DNA of 64,000 nucleotides. Origin: Hippopus hippopus. Taxonomy: Eukaryota; Mollusca; Bivalvia; Cardiida; Cardiidae. Location of the stretch: contig OX328102.1 of assembly GCA_946811185.2 (NCBI GenBank), positions 12,587,194 to 12,651,193 of the forward strand, written 5' to 3'. The notes beneath the pieces are model-generated. The model saw only the letters and a list, made by a program, of their open reading frames with translations. It did no database searches and was not told the origin of the DNA. The first letter of the stretch is position 1. Each line of letters opens with the position of its first letter. Shown here one piece after another: positions 43,230-53,888 of the stretch. The position numbers were made by a program, and so were the translations under genes.

Positions 43230-43526
43230 TTTGTTTGATTGTGAGGTGCTTTACGCCATTTTCAACACCATTTCGTTTATATCGCGGCGGTCAGTACACC
43301 AGTCCATGCTTTCCTGGAATTCGTTTTACCAGTGCTTCTAACAGTATTCTTCCTAGGCTGCTTTCCAACTTTACCATTGTCGAGACAATGACCAGTGTGA
43401 AAGAGAAATTAATCCTGTCGCATTGACTTTCATCAGTCTTCGGAAAGAAATTTGCCGAGCTGGGCATTCGAACCTGCAACTCCAGGGGCTTGAAGTCTGG
43501 TTACCGACTTAGCTAACGGGCTCGGT
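43230..43526 (-). mobile_element. SINE family 2, inverted
   Basis: Duplication ACGATAATCTCT / ACGATAATCCCT at 43218-43229 and 43527-43538. On the minus strand it has a GTTCGAATGCCCAGC-type B box, GTCAATGCGACAGGATTAAT, ATTGTCTCGACAATGGTAAA and GGCGTAAAGCACC tail. Confidence 0.85.
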
Positions 43527-43699
43527 ACGATAATCCCTGTGCGAAAAAGGTATCGATATGGGGGTAAAGGGTACCCACGATACTTACAGACGTTAATTCC
43601 ATTACAACATAATGCTTGTAAACAGATTACAAACCGAGTTGACGGGTTCTTTTCCCACTTAAATAATCGATTTACCAGTCGCTCATCCTTTCCTTACCA

Positions 43700-43800
43700 G
43701 AGGCGAAAAACATGGGACTTTTGCGGACAGTAAAGATAAAGATCAGACTGCACAGAACTGCACAGTCTGATCTTGGATCTTTACCGCCGACTTGTTTAGT
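43700..43800. mobile_element. H2 hairpin fragment
   Basis: TTGCGGACAGTAAAGATAAA then GATCAGACTGCACAG / CTGCACAGTCTGATCTTGGA. Outer ends lost. Confidence 0.6.
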
Positions 43801-43879
43801 CAAATCTTTGATACAGAAAAAAATATGAGTTTTAGTGGATTGTATTTTCATCCGTCGAAAGAGGCGGAGTGTATAGTAA

Positions 43880-44140
43880 TGGCTTGGAACACGCGAAAAG
43901 GGGCATTCGGACATTTGCGTAAAGTGTCGTCTCGGATCAGCTTGCGCAGTACACGCAGGCTAATCCGAATCGACACTCCGTTTTTATGTAATTTTCTGTT
44001 TTGCGCAAGTCTACTGTAGCACAAAATCTAATGTAGTCGTAAAGTGCCGTCTCGGATTAGCCTGCGCGGACTGCGCAGGCTGATCCGAGACGATACTTTA
44101 CGCAAATGTCCGAATACCCCTTTTCGCGTGTTGCAAGCCA
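43880..44140. mobile_element. M-family palindromic element
   Basis: Ends TGGCTTGGAACACGCGAAAA and TTTTCGCGTGTTGCAAGCCA; long inner inverted repeats GACATTTGCGTAAAGTGTCG / CGATACTTTACGCAAATGTC; core CCTGCGCGGACTGCGCAGG. Length about 260 bp. No coding. Confidence 0.85.
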
Positions 44141-44158
44141 ATTATTTAGGACTCGGAA

Positions 44159-44373
44159 ATAACCCTTAGGCTGCTAAGCGCAACCCAATGACCTTTTGCG
44201 ACAAGTGTAGATAAAGATCAGACTTCACAGAACGTGCAGTCTGATCTTTGATCCACATTGGCCGATAAGGAGATAATTTTCTCAAAAAAATAACTTAGAA
44301 ATAGCAATATTTGAGTTTACTTTCAGCTTGAATGTTTCATTTAAATTAACTTATTTAGAAGGCAAAGGGTTAA
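44159..44373 (+). mobile_element. H2 hairpin MITE
   Basis: ATAACCCTTAGGCTGCTAAG start, palindrome GATCAGACTTCACAGAACGT ... AGTCTGATC around 44228, end AGGCAAAGGG plus TTAA 44370-44373. Confidence 0.85.
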
Positions 44374-44563
44374 TTCAGTACAATGGGAAAACAATGTTCC
44401 CGCTAGAGATACTCCTTAGAAACTATTATAGGAAACGTAGGAATTGCTGCTTTTTCCACACTGGTTTCTTAAGCTTACAGACAAGTCTTTTTGTCACGAT
44501 TTAGAAGTCAATACTTTTTATCACTAGTACGTGTCAGTTATAGATGTAAATCCCGCCTTTTTT

Positions 44564-44788
44564 TTAAATTCTTTATCACACCACAAAAATATAGACTAGT
44601 CCAAATGAAAGCATTTGTAGACCACACTTTTAATGTAGCTCAAATGGTCAATTATGTCTGATTTGTAGAAAACACTGTGGGAAAAGGAGAAAATGCTGGT
44701 TACCAGCATTTTCTCCTTTTCCCACAGAGTTTTAAAAAGCCTTTTCTTCAGGGTCGTTAAAACTGGGCATTGTGTGGTAAAGGGTTAT
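44564..44788 (-). mobile_element. H1 hairpin MITE
   Basis: TTAA 44564-44567, near-perfect palindrome around 44707 (arms CTGTGGGAAAAGGAGAAAAT / ATTTTCTCCTTTTCCCACAG), end GTGTGGTAAAGGGTTAT. Confidence 0.88.
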
Positions 44789-45197
44789 TTAGTTACTCTT
44801 TATAAGACGGAAAGACTTGTGCTAAATGAAAGCTCATGCAGACGACAAATTACGAGGCCTAACTACTGGAATTCGTGAAAAAAGTATAGAAAAAGGATAG
44901 AAAATATTGTGGGAAAAGGAGAAAATGCTTGTCACTAGTATATTTTCCTCTTCCTATAATGTTCTTCAAAAGGTCTCCCGCCTTATTTCAATAAGCTCAC
45001 TCGTTACAACGGAAAGACTAGTGCTAAATGAAAGCTCATGCAGGCGACCAATTTTGAGGCTTAACTGATGAAATGTGAATATTGTGGGAAAAGGAGAAAA
45101 TACTGGTATATTTTCCTCCTCTTATAATGTTCTTCAAAAGATATGATCAGTCTTTCCCAAGATCGTTATGATACGGGATTGTTTCGTACAGGGTTAA
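44785..45197 (-). mobile_element. Two decayed H1 copies in series
   Basis: Both carry AAGACTNGTGCTAAATGAAA-like starts and TGGGAAAAGGAGAAAAT hairpin halves (44910, 45085) with right halves shortened (TATTTTCCTC...). The second ends GGG plus TTAA 45194-45197. They resemble each other more than other copies, so one may have arisen by local duplication. Confidence 0.7.
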
Positions 45198-45265
45198 GTG
45201 AATAAAACTATTCAACACTCATTCTTAACATTTTCACGCATGGCATGCCTAGGGAAGCGTCTTCA

Positions 45266-45535
45266 TTAACCGTTTACCAGACGACAAAATTTTAGCCTTG
45301 TCCAAATTGAGAGCATTTGCAGACGTTAAATTCAATGTGGCTCATTGAGAGCATTTAGGACGATAATTTCAATGTGGCTCAAATGGTGGACTATTTCTTT
45401 GATAGGGTAGAAAACATTGTGGGAAAAGGAGAAAATGCTGGTTACCAGCATTTTCTCCTTTTCCAACAATGTTTTCAAAAGAACTCTTTCCCAGGGTCTT
45501 TAAGAGTTGGCATAGTGCAGTATATGTTTAAGAGT
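45266..45535 (-). mobile_element. H1 hairpin MITE with small internal duplication
   Basis: TTAA 45266-45269, ACGACAAAATTTTAGCCTTG; TTGAGAGCATTT...TCAATGTGGCTC occurs twice (45307-45345 and 45346-45380); near-perfect hairpin around 45446. Confidence 0.82.
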
Positions 45536-45699
45536 ACGTTTTCTAGGACAATGTCAGAAGAGAATAATTTGTAAAACTGAGCTATTTTTCCGTTTGCCAC
45601 ATTCATTTTCGGGATTTCCATATGCAGACATCATTTGTTCAGTGTATAACCCTGTTCTTTTTTTTTTTAATTTGAACTATCTGTTTATAAACTTCAGCG

Positions 45700-45850
45700 C
45701 CAAATACATGAGCCACGCTCTAGCATAAGGGGGCTTAATGCATCTCCTTGATCCATGGTACCAAGCAAGTCATCGCACACTTATGGATCCATAGAATCCA
45801 TTTTGTCTGGATTCTATGGATCCATAAGTGTGTAAAGCACCCCATAAAAT
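45700..45850 (+). mobile_element. P-family element, rearranged
   Basis: ATGAGCCACGCTCTAGCATA, GGGGCTTAATGCATCTCCTT, then ACTTATGGATCCATAGAATC followed directly by its inverted copy GATTCTATGGATCCATAAGT. The usual centre is missing. Confidence 0.7.
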
Positions 45851-46394
45851 GTGCATAAAGTCTACCCTCAGACAACAGATGAGCTTCAGGCACCAATACT
45901 TCCAGAGATGAATCTGATCACAACCCGGATCAATGAAAGCAAATTTCGTGAATAGACCAAAAGTCCTGCGACCTCAAAATGGACGTCATTATGAACATTT
46001 GACGAAAGTCGACACAAGTTTTAAAAGTCGCTAGCTGCCTTTATTGTTCAATGTTATCTTACATATTGTGCATATCATAAGACTTTATTCTTAAACTTAT
46101 TAAATGGTAGTTTTATTTGATTACCTTTATAAATAAAATACCTTGGGTACAGTTGAAAGTGTAACATATATTAAGAAACATACTGCATATCGGAAATTTT
46201 CGGTTTAAAATCGGAAACGTCAGAAAAGTGTTTTTTTTTTTATGGCCCCAAGAAAATGAAATGCATTTTCTATCGGTAGTAATCTATGCAACCTTGAAAC
46301 TGTCAGGGATTACATCTGGCATGAAGATACAAGACTGATTATAGTTTGATAAAATAAAGATGGATTGGGTTAAAAACTGGCTGAAAACGAGTGT
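45851..46394. other. Intergenic, nothing recognised
   Basis: AT-rich DNA between the two genes, no repeat or gene match. Confidence 0.4.
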
Positions 46395-46566
46395 AGATGT
46401 TTCTTTGAATTAAAAGCATTGTCAGTGGACAAATTCGATTTATTTTAAAGAATGACCCCTATCTTTGAAATAATAGAAAACATTGTGGGAAAAGGAGAAA
46501 ACGTTTTCAGAAGCTTTCTTCCCTAAGGTCATTAAAATTCGGGATTTTGTGCGATAGAGTTCACTA
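46395..46566 (-). mobile_element. H1 fragment
   Basis: AAAACATTGTGGGAAAAGGA and CTAAGGTCATTAAAATTCGG remain; the hairpin right half is deleted. Confidence 0.6.
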
Positions 46567-47059
46567 AATGTACCTGAATTTCCTGAACCTGAATTTCCAG
46601 GCTGCGGGGGGAATAAGTTTATCTATCAGGAAGCTTGCTTTACACCTCGTTTTCCTGATAATTTTCAATAAATACTCGCTGTTGCCTTGTTCACAACATA
46701 CAGCAAGTTCGTCTGCCGTAACTCCGAAAAAACCAGACGAATCTTTTTTTTTTTTAAACTGACAGCAGGAAATCTTATCGTGTTTTCCAGCGTACGCCCT
46801 CGTGTGAATTGGTCGAGATTCACGCCTTGATATATGATATAGTAGGATTTTCGAACCCGTAAAATTCTTTTTTTTGCTAGATTAATTTGCTTAAGTAAAT
46901 ATTTTCAACTTTTGAAAAATACACTGTTGAATGAATAAGACCAACAGCAAATATTTTCAATTAGTAAATCATCCTTGAAAATAAAAAAAGGAAAGGGGAT
47001 GCATGGCACAGATAAGACACTCTAACATGATTTCTCCGTTAGGGATCAAAGTGCCAAGC

Positions 47060-47280
47060 GTCATCCTATTTTAAGGGGCTTTTGTTTACCTCTGACATTT
47101 ACTGAAGGGGATAATGTCCGCCTTTGTGACATCGCAAAAGGGTTTTTGATCGCCTCTAATATTTGATGAAGGAATAATGTCCGCCATCGCAAAATTGTGA
47201 AGGGGCTTTTGACCGCCTTGTCTGTGTTAGGGGTAGGTGATAACGACCGGAGGGGCTTTTGACCGTTTACCTTCTTATAC
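47060..47280. repeat. Degenerate short tandem repeats
   Basis: AGGGGCTTTTG(A/T) recurs at about 47076, 47148 (AAGGGTTTTTGATCGCC), 47204 and 47252, with GATAATGTCCGCC-like partners after the first three. Period 50-75 bp. Purpose unknown. Confidence 0.55.
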
Positions 47281-47311
47281 TGGTGACTTTTCATTGACGC
47301 TGAGTATATAT

Positions 47312-47440
47312 TTAACCCTTAGACTGCTAAGAGCGACTCAAGGACCTTTAGCGGACAGTGTAGATTAAGATTAGACTGTATGTAACCTGCACTTTCCGAT
47401 AAGGAGATATTTCCCCCTGAAACATTTTGCAAGCTAAGGT
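47312..47440 (+). mobile_element. H2 copy, 3' part decayed
   Basis: TTAA 47312-47315 then CCCTTAGACTGCTAAGAGCG, GCGGACAGTGTAGATTAAGA and CCGATAAGGAGATATTTCCC. Confidence 0.7.
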
Positions 47441-47995
47441 TTACAAAGAAACGCAATTACTGTTTGGCTAAGCCAGATGGTTGCGTTATTATCGAATTGG
47501 AAAATTCCTACGATTCTTGAAAATTAGACTAAAAATATTATGAAGCATGGCTGGTGAGTACAGGCCCTGTCGAACAATGTAACAATCAAGCCTTACAAAA
47601 GTTCCTTTGACTCTAAGCCAGCCTACATTTTTTCGGAAAGGGTAGGACAGGATGAGGTGTTAATGTTTATATGTAGTACAGAGAAGACGCTTGCAGATCG
47701 TGAATGTTGGCACGTGTTCCGTCTGCTACGGGTGATATAACCCTCTGATTGATTCCTGCCTTCACTGTGGAACGTATACAAGCAGGACAATGGAATGATT
47801 TTCTCTCATTAGTTGGTGTTAGCTAAATTCCTTCAGAACACGTCGGATTACTATACAGGTTACTATAGGCATAAAAACTCGAGTAGGGGTAACATAAAAG
47901 GGATTCAGGGTGGGTAGAATAAAAAAAAAAAAAAATCTGAAATATATGACAAAGATTGTAGGAAAAAGGAGCAATTTGCATGTTTCGAACATTAA

Positions 47996-48384
47996 GGCCC
48001 GGTTTCACGAAAAACCTTAAGTTTCTTATTTTGCTTAAGTCCGCAAACGGACGCATTTTCCTACTTCAGTTGACTTTGTTATTTAAGATGCAATTTATTC
48101 ACATGAACAGACTTTAGAAATATTCTCAAGTACTCAGATGACACAACGTTTCAGACTCAGCTCAGCAAAATAACGAACGTAAGCCATTTTAACAGACTTA
48201 TGTCCATTATTTTGCTGAGTTGAGTGTAAAAAGGTTGTGTCAACTTAGGATTTGAGAATGTTTCTTGAGTCTGTTAATATTAGTAAAATGGGTCTCAAGT
48301 AACAAACTCAACTTAAGTTGAAAATGGGGTCCGTCAGCACACTTGGGCAAAATAAGAGACTTAAATTTTATGTGAAGTCGGTCC
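47996..48384. mobile_element. TIR MITE with GGCCCGG ends
   Basis: GGCCCGGTTTCACGAAAAAC..CTTATTTTGCTTAAGTC pairs with GGCAAAATAAGAGACTTAAA..GTGAAGTCGGTCC, giving inverted ends of about 45 bp. More inverted motifs lie inside (TAACGAACGTAAGCC, TTATGTCCATTATTTTGCTG). No coding; target duplication not resolved. Confidence 0.7.
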
Positions 48385-48716
48385 TGATCCTTTTCATTCG
48401 ATAGCTTATAAAGTTGTCTGCATAAGGGGCGCTAAAACTCGTATTTGTGTGGAACAGGAATAAACCCCGTCATACCGTAGGTAACTTGATTAAAACATTT
48501 ATTAATTATATTGAACGAAATGTATGGTGTTACTCTAAATGTTAATTTGGAATTAGCAAAAAAAAAAACCTCATGTTAAAACGAGAAAATTTTTTTTTTG
48601 TTTATACATTCATTCCTAACCCAAAGCTTAAAAGCTTTTAGTTTATGGAAGTATTAAAAGGAAGGCAGCAAAGAAAAAAGGAAGGCAGCAAAAATCGGGA
48701 GTCGGAGTTAATTCTT

Positions 48717-48947
48717 TTAATCCTTTACCATACAATCCCGAATTTTAACGACCCTGAGGAAGAAGCCTTTTGAAAACATTGTGGGAAAAGGAGAAAATGC
48801 TGGTAACCAGCATTTTCTCCTTTTCCCGCAATGTTTTCTAACCTATCATAGACAAATCTCAGCATCAGATCAATATTTAATTTGTCGTCTGCAAATGCTT
48901 TCAATTTGGACCAGTGTAAAATTTTGTCGTTTGTAAAAGAGTTTTAA
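48717..48947 (+). mobile_element. H1 hairpin MITE (reference copy)
   Basis: TTAA at 48717-48720 and 48944-48947. The hairpin arms 48773-48804 and 48806-48837 are 32 bp with one mismatch and a 1-base loop. Left GACCCTGAGGAAGAAGCC and right TTGTCGTCTGCAAATGCTTT segments are typical. No coding. Confidence 0.92.
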
Positions 48948-49081
48948 ATGATGTCATATGATCGCATAGTCAAGTGGGACTCAATTGTGAACAGCTGAAC
49001 ATCTGTTTTGAAGGCTTGGCAGTGAACTTCCTATGGAACTTGATTGTTACATGAGCTAGCATGATATGTCGGTGATTTGTT

Positions 49082-49293
49082 TGTAAGCCTGAGGCTGCTA
49101 AGCTCACCCACTGACCTTTTGCGGACAGTGTAGATCAAGATCAGACTGCACAGAACGTGCAGTCTGATCTCTGATCCACACTGTCCGATAAGGGCATATT
49201 TTCCCCCAAAAGATAACTTTTAAACAGCAAAATTTGAGTTTTTACTATTGGATTGAAAGTTTCATTTCACTTATTTAGCAGGATAAGGGTTAA
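49082..49293 (+). mobile_element. H2 hairpin MITE (reference copy)
   Basis: GTAAGCCTGAGGCTGCTAAG start, TTGCGGACAGTGTAGATCAA, palindrome GATCAGACTGCACAGAACGT ... AGTCTGATC around 49155, AGCAAAATTTGAGTTTTTAC, and AGGATAAGGG plus TTAA 49290-49293. Confidence 0.88.
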
Positions 49294-49813
49294 AACTGAA
49301 CGCAAATCTTTTTCAAGACAGACAGGGGTCAGTGTGACTTAGAATGCATTACGGTTGAACGATGCGTTGAAGTTGAGGTGTTAAATATCATTGCCTGCAG
49401 TCACGTGGTACAAAAGTCTGGATAATTTACTCGTCGATTGATCGAAGTGTTGGTTATTTCATGTGGAAATTTGATTCGTATGGAAATTTATCGAGGAAAT
49501 GGAAATCTGTGACATTTTAAGTTAGGTTTATATCAACGACAGAAAATGGCATAAACAGGATTAATTAGCGAGCTAATTTTGTCTAGTTACTAATTGAATG
49601 CCGTATTTGTTCCTGCAAAATAGTCGGTAATTCTGAAGAAATAAGTAATTAGGATTCTCTGCACATACATTTTTTCTGCAGTGTCACTACTAATACGAAC
49701 ATGTAGAAATTCTGAGTGGAAATCGTTGTCAAAGAACTATGACAGCACTAAAAAAAATAAAAATAAAATTCCAACATTTGTAGTGTGATGGTGTCAGTAT
49801 TCGCCCACAAAAT
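49294..49813. promoter_or_regulatory. Upstream region of the ITIH-like gene
   Basis: About 520 bp free of the listed repeats directly before the start codon; it should hold the 5' UTR and perhaps the promoter. An A-rich AAAAAATAAAAATAAAATTC stretch lies at about 49750-49770, but no TATA box or start site can be placed with confidence. Confidence 0.35.
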
Positions 49814-49909
49814 ATGGGTGTTATTAGCAGACGAAAGCTGTGGAGCATCCTATGGTTTACGTTGACGACTGTTTGCCAGCAGCTGGACGCTGAACCATTG
49901 TCACAGAAG
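49814..49909 (+). CDS. ITIH-like gene, first coding exon (signal peptide)
   Basis: The ATG has A at -3 and G at +4. It opens 32 codons, MGVISRRKLWSILWFTLTTV followed by CQQLDAEPLSQK, ending exactly at an AAG/gtaagg donor (49910) in phase 0. The layout is a textbook signal peptide: a basic RRK, a hydrophobic core of about 13 residues, and a small residue (LDA) before a likely cleavage site. It can splice in phase to the VIT-domain exon at 60182. Assignment to that gene is an inference from phase, strand and the need for a secretion signal; an intervening exon cannot be excluded. Confidence 0.7.
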
Positions 49910-51788
49910 GTAAGGTTTAGTAACTCTGTCAGCGCCTAATATTTTAACTCGACCGCTTTCGTGGGCTGAAATTACATTCCACTGAAACTAAGAAAGACCC
50001 ACACGCACTGTGCTGCCTGATCTTGATCTGTGCCGTCCACAATAGCTCCTGTTTTCCCATGTGGCACTGAAAGAACGAAAGAATGCCATTCTTGTAAGTT
50101 CCTTCTTTAAATTCGGTAAGGTACATTTACAACCCAGCCCTAGTTCACCTGCTGCTCGTTAGTAACTGAATATTCAGTGAAGTGATGTTGGTGCATGACA
50201 GACGAGCGAACGAACAAATGAAAATCTTATTATAGTGGATGTTTTTTTTTATAGTGGCATATGATATATCATTATACTGATCACAGTTTTGACAAATGAA
50301 GATACTGTTACACCCGGCCGGGTCGGGCCTACATGTCAGTTAAAACCATGTCAGTAACTAAGATTTTGAATAAATACAAGACAGACAGACGGACAGAAAG
50401 GAAAAATATGGAAAAAATGAATTCTTACCACGTTTTCTAAGTGATACAAAAGAGTGTATAACTTTGAAGGGCTTCGTTCCTTCTCCCTCATCTAGTTGGA
50501 AACTTCGCTCTCTTAGCTTAAGCTCCAACTGGGAAGTGGAACCTTCCCTCCCTACCGTCCAGTGATGTCTTTCAGATTTTTTTTACCATCGAAACACTAG
50601 AGCTTTCGACAAGCATGACTTCGTGCCTTTTTTTCTTATTCTTTCCTCTTTGACTGTGATGGGGCATACTTGACCATTGCACTACAATATTAATTACTAA
50701 ATCTATGTATGGTGTTTAACGGCATTTTCAAAATTATTGTAATTTTATTGCGGAAGCTGGTGCACCTATCCATGCTTTTTTTAGTTTCTTTTACTAGTTA
50801 ATACATAATACAGTAAAATATTCTTAAACTACAAAATCTCTACCACTCCATTTAAGCGATGTCTACTGACAAAGTCATAGACTGAACAAACTGTGATCGA
50901 TCAGGTACAGAAATTTTGCTTATACATGTATGTAAACTTTAGTCAGTGACAATGCAAATCAGAGTTGTCTTTACTTATCCCAACGCATTCTTTTTCACGG
51001 GTGTTGTAGGCCTCGTCTAGCTACGAGTTCGTCCAACCGATAAGAAAGCGAAAAAGCGCGGAAAGTACATCTAAAGTGAACTCTAGAAAGTATTCGAATG
51101 TTAAATCATCAAATTGATGTCTTCCTCATTTGCTTTTTTCTATGTAAGATCAACAAACATATTTTTTTGTCGTATTTCCTATTGTGAAAGTCACTGGACC
51201 AAACCGGATCGGACCTTTATGACCGGATCGCACTTAAAATCCGGTTTGGACCGGATCGAACCGAATCGGACTTAATAAACAGTTTGGACCTTTTTCTCCA
51301 GTACTATGGCCGCTTAATCCTCATTATCTACTCTGTCGATACATTCAGTACTATTATTTTGTAAAGGCCACTGAGCATACATTTCATACAAATAAAATAA
51401 ACTCCTGCTTATATAGTAAGCGAAACAGACTAGGGTCAAAGACAATGCTTTTCAATCTAATTTCTATCTACCGAAAGTTACTTGTGTGACACGCTATGGA
51501 CCATTGGTTACAGCTCGCTCGATTCCGCGACTATGTCTTGACCACCGGATTACCTGAGGTTTGCCAATACAATACAATACAATACAATACACTTTATTTT
51601 CTCTCAGTTATATAAATGTACAACATGAGATTTAGGTGGTCATATACCTAGTTAACATGTAATTAAGAATGCTTCTAGACCATCATAAGGCACTCTTCGC
51701 AACCTGGTCGATTCGGTAACTGCATCCGCCCGAGGTTTTCTGAATGCAGCATTAGGCTCTACTTGTGTTTATGCACCACATTTAATAA
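49910..51788. other. ITIH intron 1, first part
   Basis: Contains a decayed H2 hairpin half (about 50005-50050) and an (AATAC)n microsatellite at 51566-51593 followed by CTTTATTTTCTC, which looks like a retroelement tail. Otherwise nothing recognised. Confidence 0.45.
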
Positions 51789-52021
51789 TGGCCTGCAACA
51801 CGCGAAAAGGGGCATTCGGACATTTGCATAAAGTGTCGTCTTGGATCAGCCTGCGCAGTCCGCTTTTATGTAATTTTCCATTCTGCGCAAGTCTAATATA
51901 GGATAAAATCTAATATAGTCGTAAAGTGCCTTCTCGGATTAGCCTGCGCGGACTGCGCAGGCTGATCCGAGACGACACTTTACGCAAATGTCCGAATGCC
52001 CCTTTTCGCGTGTTGCAAGCC
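51789..52021. mobile_element. M-family palindromic element
   Basis: TGGCCTGCAACACGCGAAAA ... CGCGTGTTGCAAGCC ends; core CCTGCGCGGACTGCGCAGG at about 51943-51961. A short deletion has removed part of the left inner arm relative to 43880-44140. Confidence 0.85.
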
Positions 52022-52204
52022 TTATGTCAAACAAAATGGTGGAATTTGTATGGTTTCCAGCGGCACAAGGCGAGCTATCTGCTGCAAGATGGAAACTGTC
52101 GTCTGCAGTAGGTAATGATTTAAAAACAGCCCAGCAGATAACAGATGTTTATTTCTGGGTTTTACCACACAGCCATTATCCTGACTTTAACCCATTCCCT
52201 GCCA

Positions 52205-52695
52205 ACTAACCTTTTACTTCACATCTCGAGTTTTAGCGGTCTAGAGGAAATGAGCTTTTGAAAACATTGTGGGAAAAGGAGAAAATGCCGGAAACCAGCA
52301 CAGTGTTCCAAAGAGCTTTATAACCATTCCACATTTGAAGCCATATTCGATTGCGCTTTCATTCTTCTTTGTAAACTTTAATTAAGCCAAAAATATAAAA
52401 TGATCGGCAACTTGTATTTTCTTAACCTATCCAAAAAGTCTCTTTAACAGTTTTAGTTGATAAACGAAAACCATTTCACTCCTTTGCCAAACAATTCCGT
52501 TTGTTAACGACCCTCAGTTAAAGGCTTTAAAAAGTTTGGAAAAGGAGAAAGTGCAGCCTACCAGCATTTTTTGCTTTTCCCACTATGTTTTCTAGCTTTT
52601 CTGGGGCCAGTATCATTATTTGAGCCAAATTTACTTTGTCGTCTGCAAATACTTTCAATTTCGACGATTCTAACACATTGTCGTCTGGTAGAAGA
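52205..52695 (+). mobile_element. Two H1 copies, first one partial
   Basis: First (to about 52330): AACCTTTTACTTCACATCTC, CATTGTGGGAAAAGGAGAAA, right arm lost. Second (52475-52695): CCTTTGCCAAACAATTCCG, GGAGAAAGTGCAGCCTACCA, TCGTCTGCAAATACTTTCAA and TTGTCGTCTGGTAGAAG end. Confidence 0.72.
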
Positions 52696-52877
52696 ATTGA
52701 GTGATGTCAGTTTCCGAGTGCTGCGCCAAGATCGAAACACGTGCATAAATAAACTCTCAGTTTTAACAACGTGTATTTCAGCGCGAAATAAATATACATA
52801 ACCCCCTTCGACGTCTAAAAAATACTGAGAATTTACTGAAACTCCGACAGGATTTTATCTTAACGGCATGATTAAAC

Positions 52878-52987
52878 AACCGGACGATATAGAGCTAAGA
52901 TCAGACTGCACGTTCTGTGCAGTCTGATCTTGATCTATGCCGTCCGCAAAAGCCTCTCTTGTAGCCTCTGGCGCTCCAAGGGTTTAA
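52878..52987 (+). mobile_element. H2 fragment with intact hairpin
   Basis: GATCAGACTGCACGTTCTGT plus GCAGTCTGATCTTGATCTAT hairpin, GCCGTCCGCAAAAGCC and CAAGGGTTTAA end; the other half is missing. Confidence 0.72.
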
Positions 52988-53204
52988 GAGAAGCGCATTA
53001 ATTAATGGCACCTCAAGTAGGGAGAATAGTCGTACTTTAAATGATTACTTAAACGATATCCTGTCGTGAAACTTAAATGGTCGCACGTGCATACGTGCAC
53101 GCTGTTACCTTAAATCGGATGAAGATTCTTGAGAAATGCATGTAAGTAGCAGCCACATATATACAGAATTAAACAATAAATAAATAAATAAATTTAATTA
53201 AATG

Positions 53205-53328
53205 AAAAAAAATGAGAAAAAAGGGAAAATGCTGGTTATTATTATTTCCTTTTTTGCCGAAGGTGTCTTCAAAAGCTTTATTCTTCCTGTCGTTTAAACA
53301 CGGGATTGGTTGATAAAGGGTTAGGGAC
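53205..53328 (-). mobile_element. H1 fragment
   Basis: GAGAAAAAAGGGAAAATGCT / TTATTTCCTTTTTTGCCG hairpin and GGGATTGGTTGATAAAGGGT end. Confidence 0.6.
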
Positions 53329-53384
53329 AACGTGGGACCTTTATTTCCCTTCAAGCCTTGACACATGGAATCTAAAGCAAAAGA

Positions 53385-53658
53385 AAACAGATGAGTGGCG
53401 CGCTGGCAAAAGGGGGTTTAATGCATCTCCGTGATATAATGTAGCCAGTAAGTCATCATATTACTATGGATCCATGATCTATAAAGTCCATTTTGACTAA
53501 CAACCGACTGAATTATGAACTAGAATGGTCCTTTGACATGTAGAACATTTACAAATAGCAAAAAATTTCGACCTATGTCAGCCTGCGCGGACTGCGCAGG
53601 CTGAGATGGGTCGATACTTTTTGCAGATACATTAAAGCCCCTTTCACAGATCATAGCT
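53385..53658 (+). mobile_element. P-family palindromic element
   Basis: GCTGGCAAAAGGGGGTTTAA, CTATGGATCCATGATCTATA, TTTCGACCTATGTCAG, core CCTGCGCGGACTGCGCAGG, GATGGGTCGATACTTTTTGC, CATTAAAGCCCCTTTCACAG and ATCATAGCTCA end. One of the best copies. Confidence 0.85.
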
Positions 53659-53671
53659 CAGATAATTTAGT

Positions 53672-53875
53672 GAAGGGTCCTGTGTGGCTCAGTGGTACAG
53701 TTTAGGACTCGCAATCTGGATGCCCCACAGGAAGCACTGAACTTTTCGTGGGAGTGTTCGTGGGCAAGGCACTTCAAAGCTCTAGCTGGTGAAACCCAGG
53801 AAATACATGGAAATGTGGACTTTCTCCGTGATATGACTGAAATAATATTGAAAGCGCTGTAAAACACCACTCATC
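53672..53875 (+). mobile_element. tRNA-headed SINE, family 1
   Basis: Exact 13-bp duplication CAGATAATTTAGT at 53659-53671 and 53876-53888. Head GTGTGGCTCAGTGGTACAGT, GGGCAAGGCACTTCAAAGCT, GATATGACTGAAATAATATT, AAAACACCACTCAT tail. Inserted at the edge of a P element. Confidence 0.92.
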
Positions 53876-53888
53876 CAGATAATTTAGT

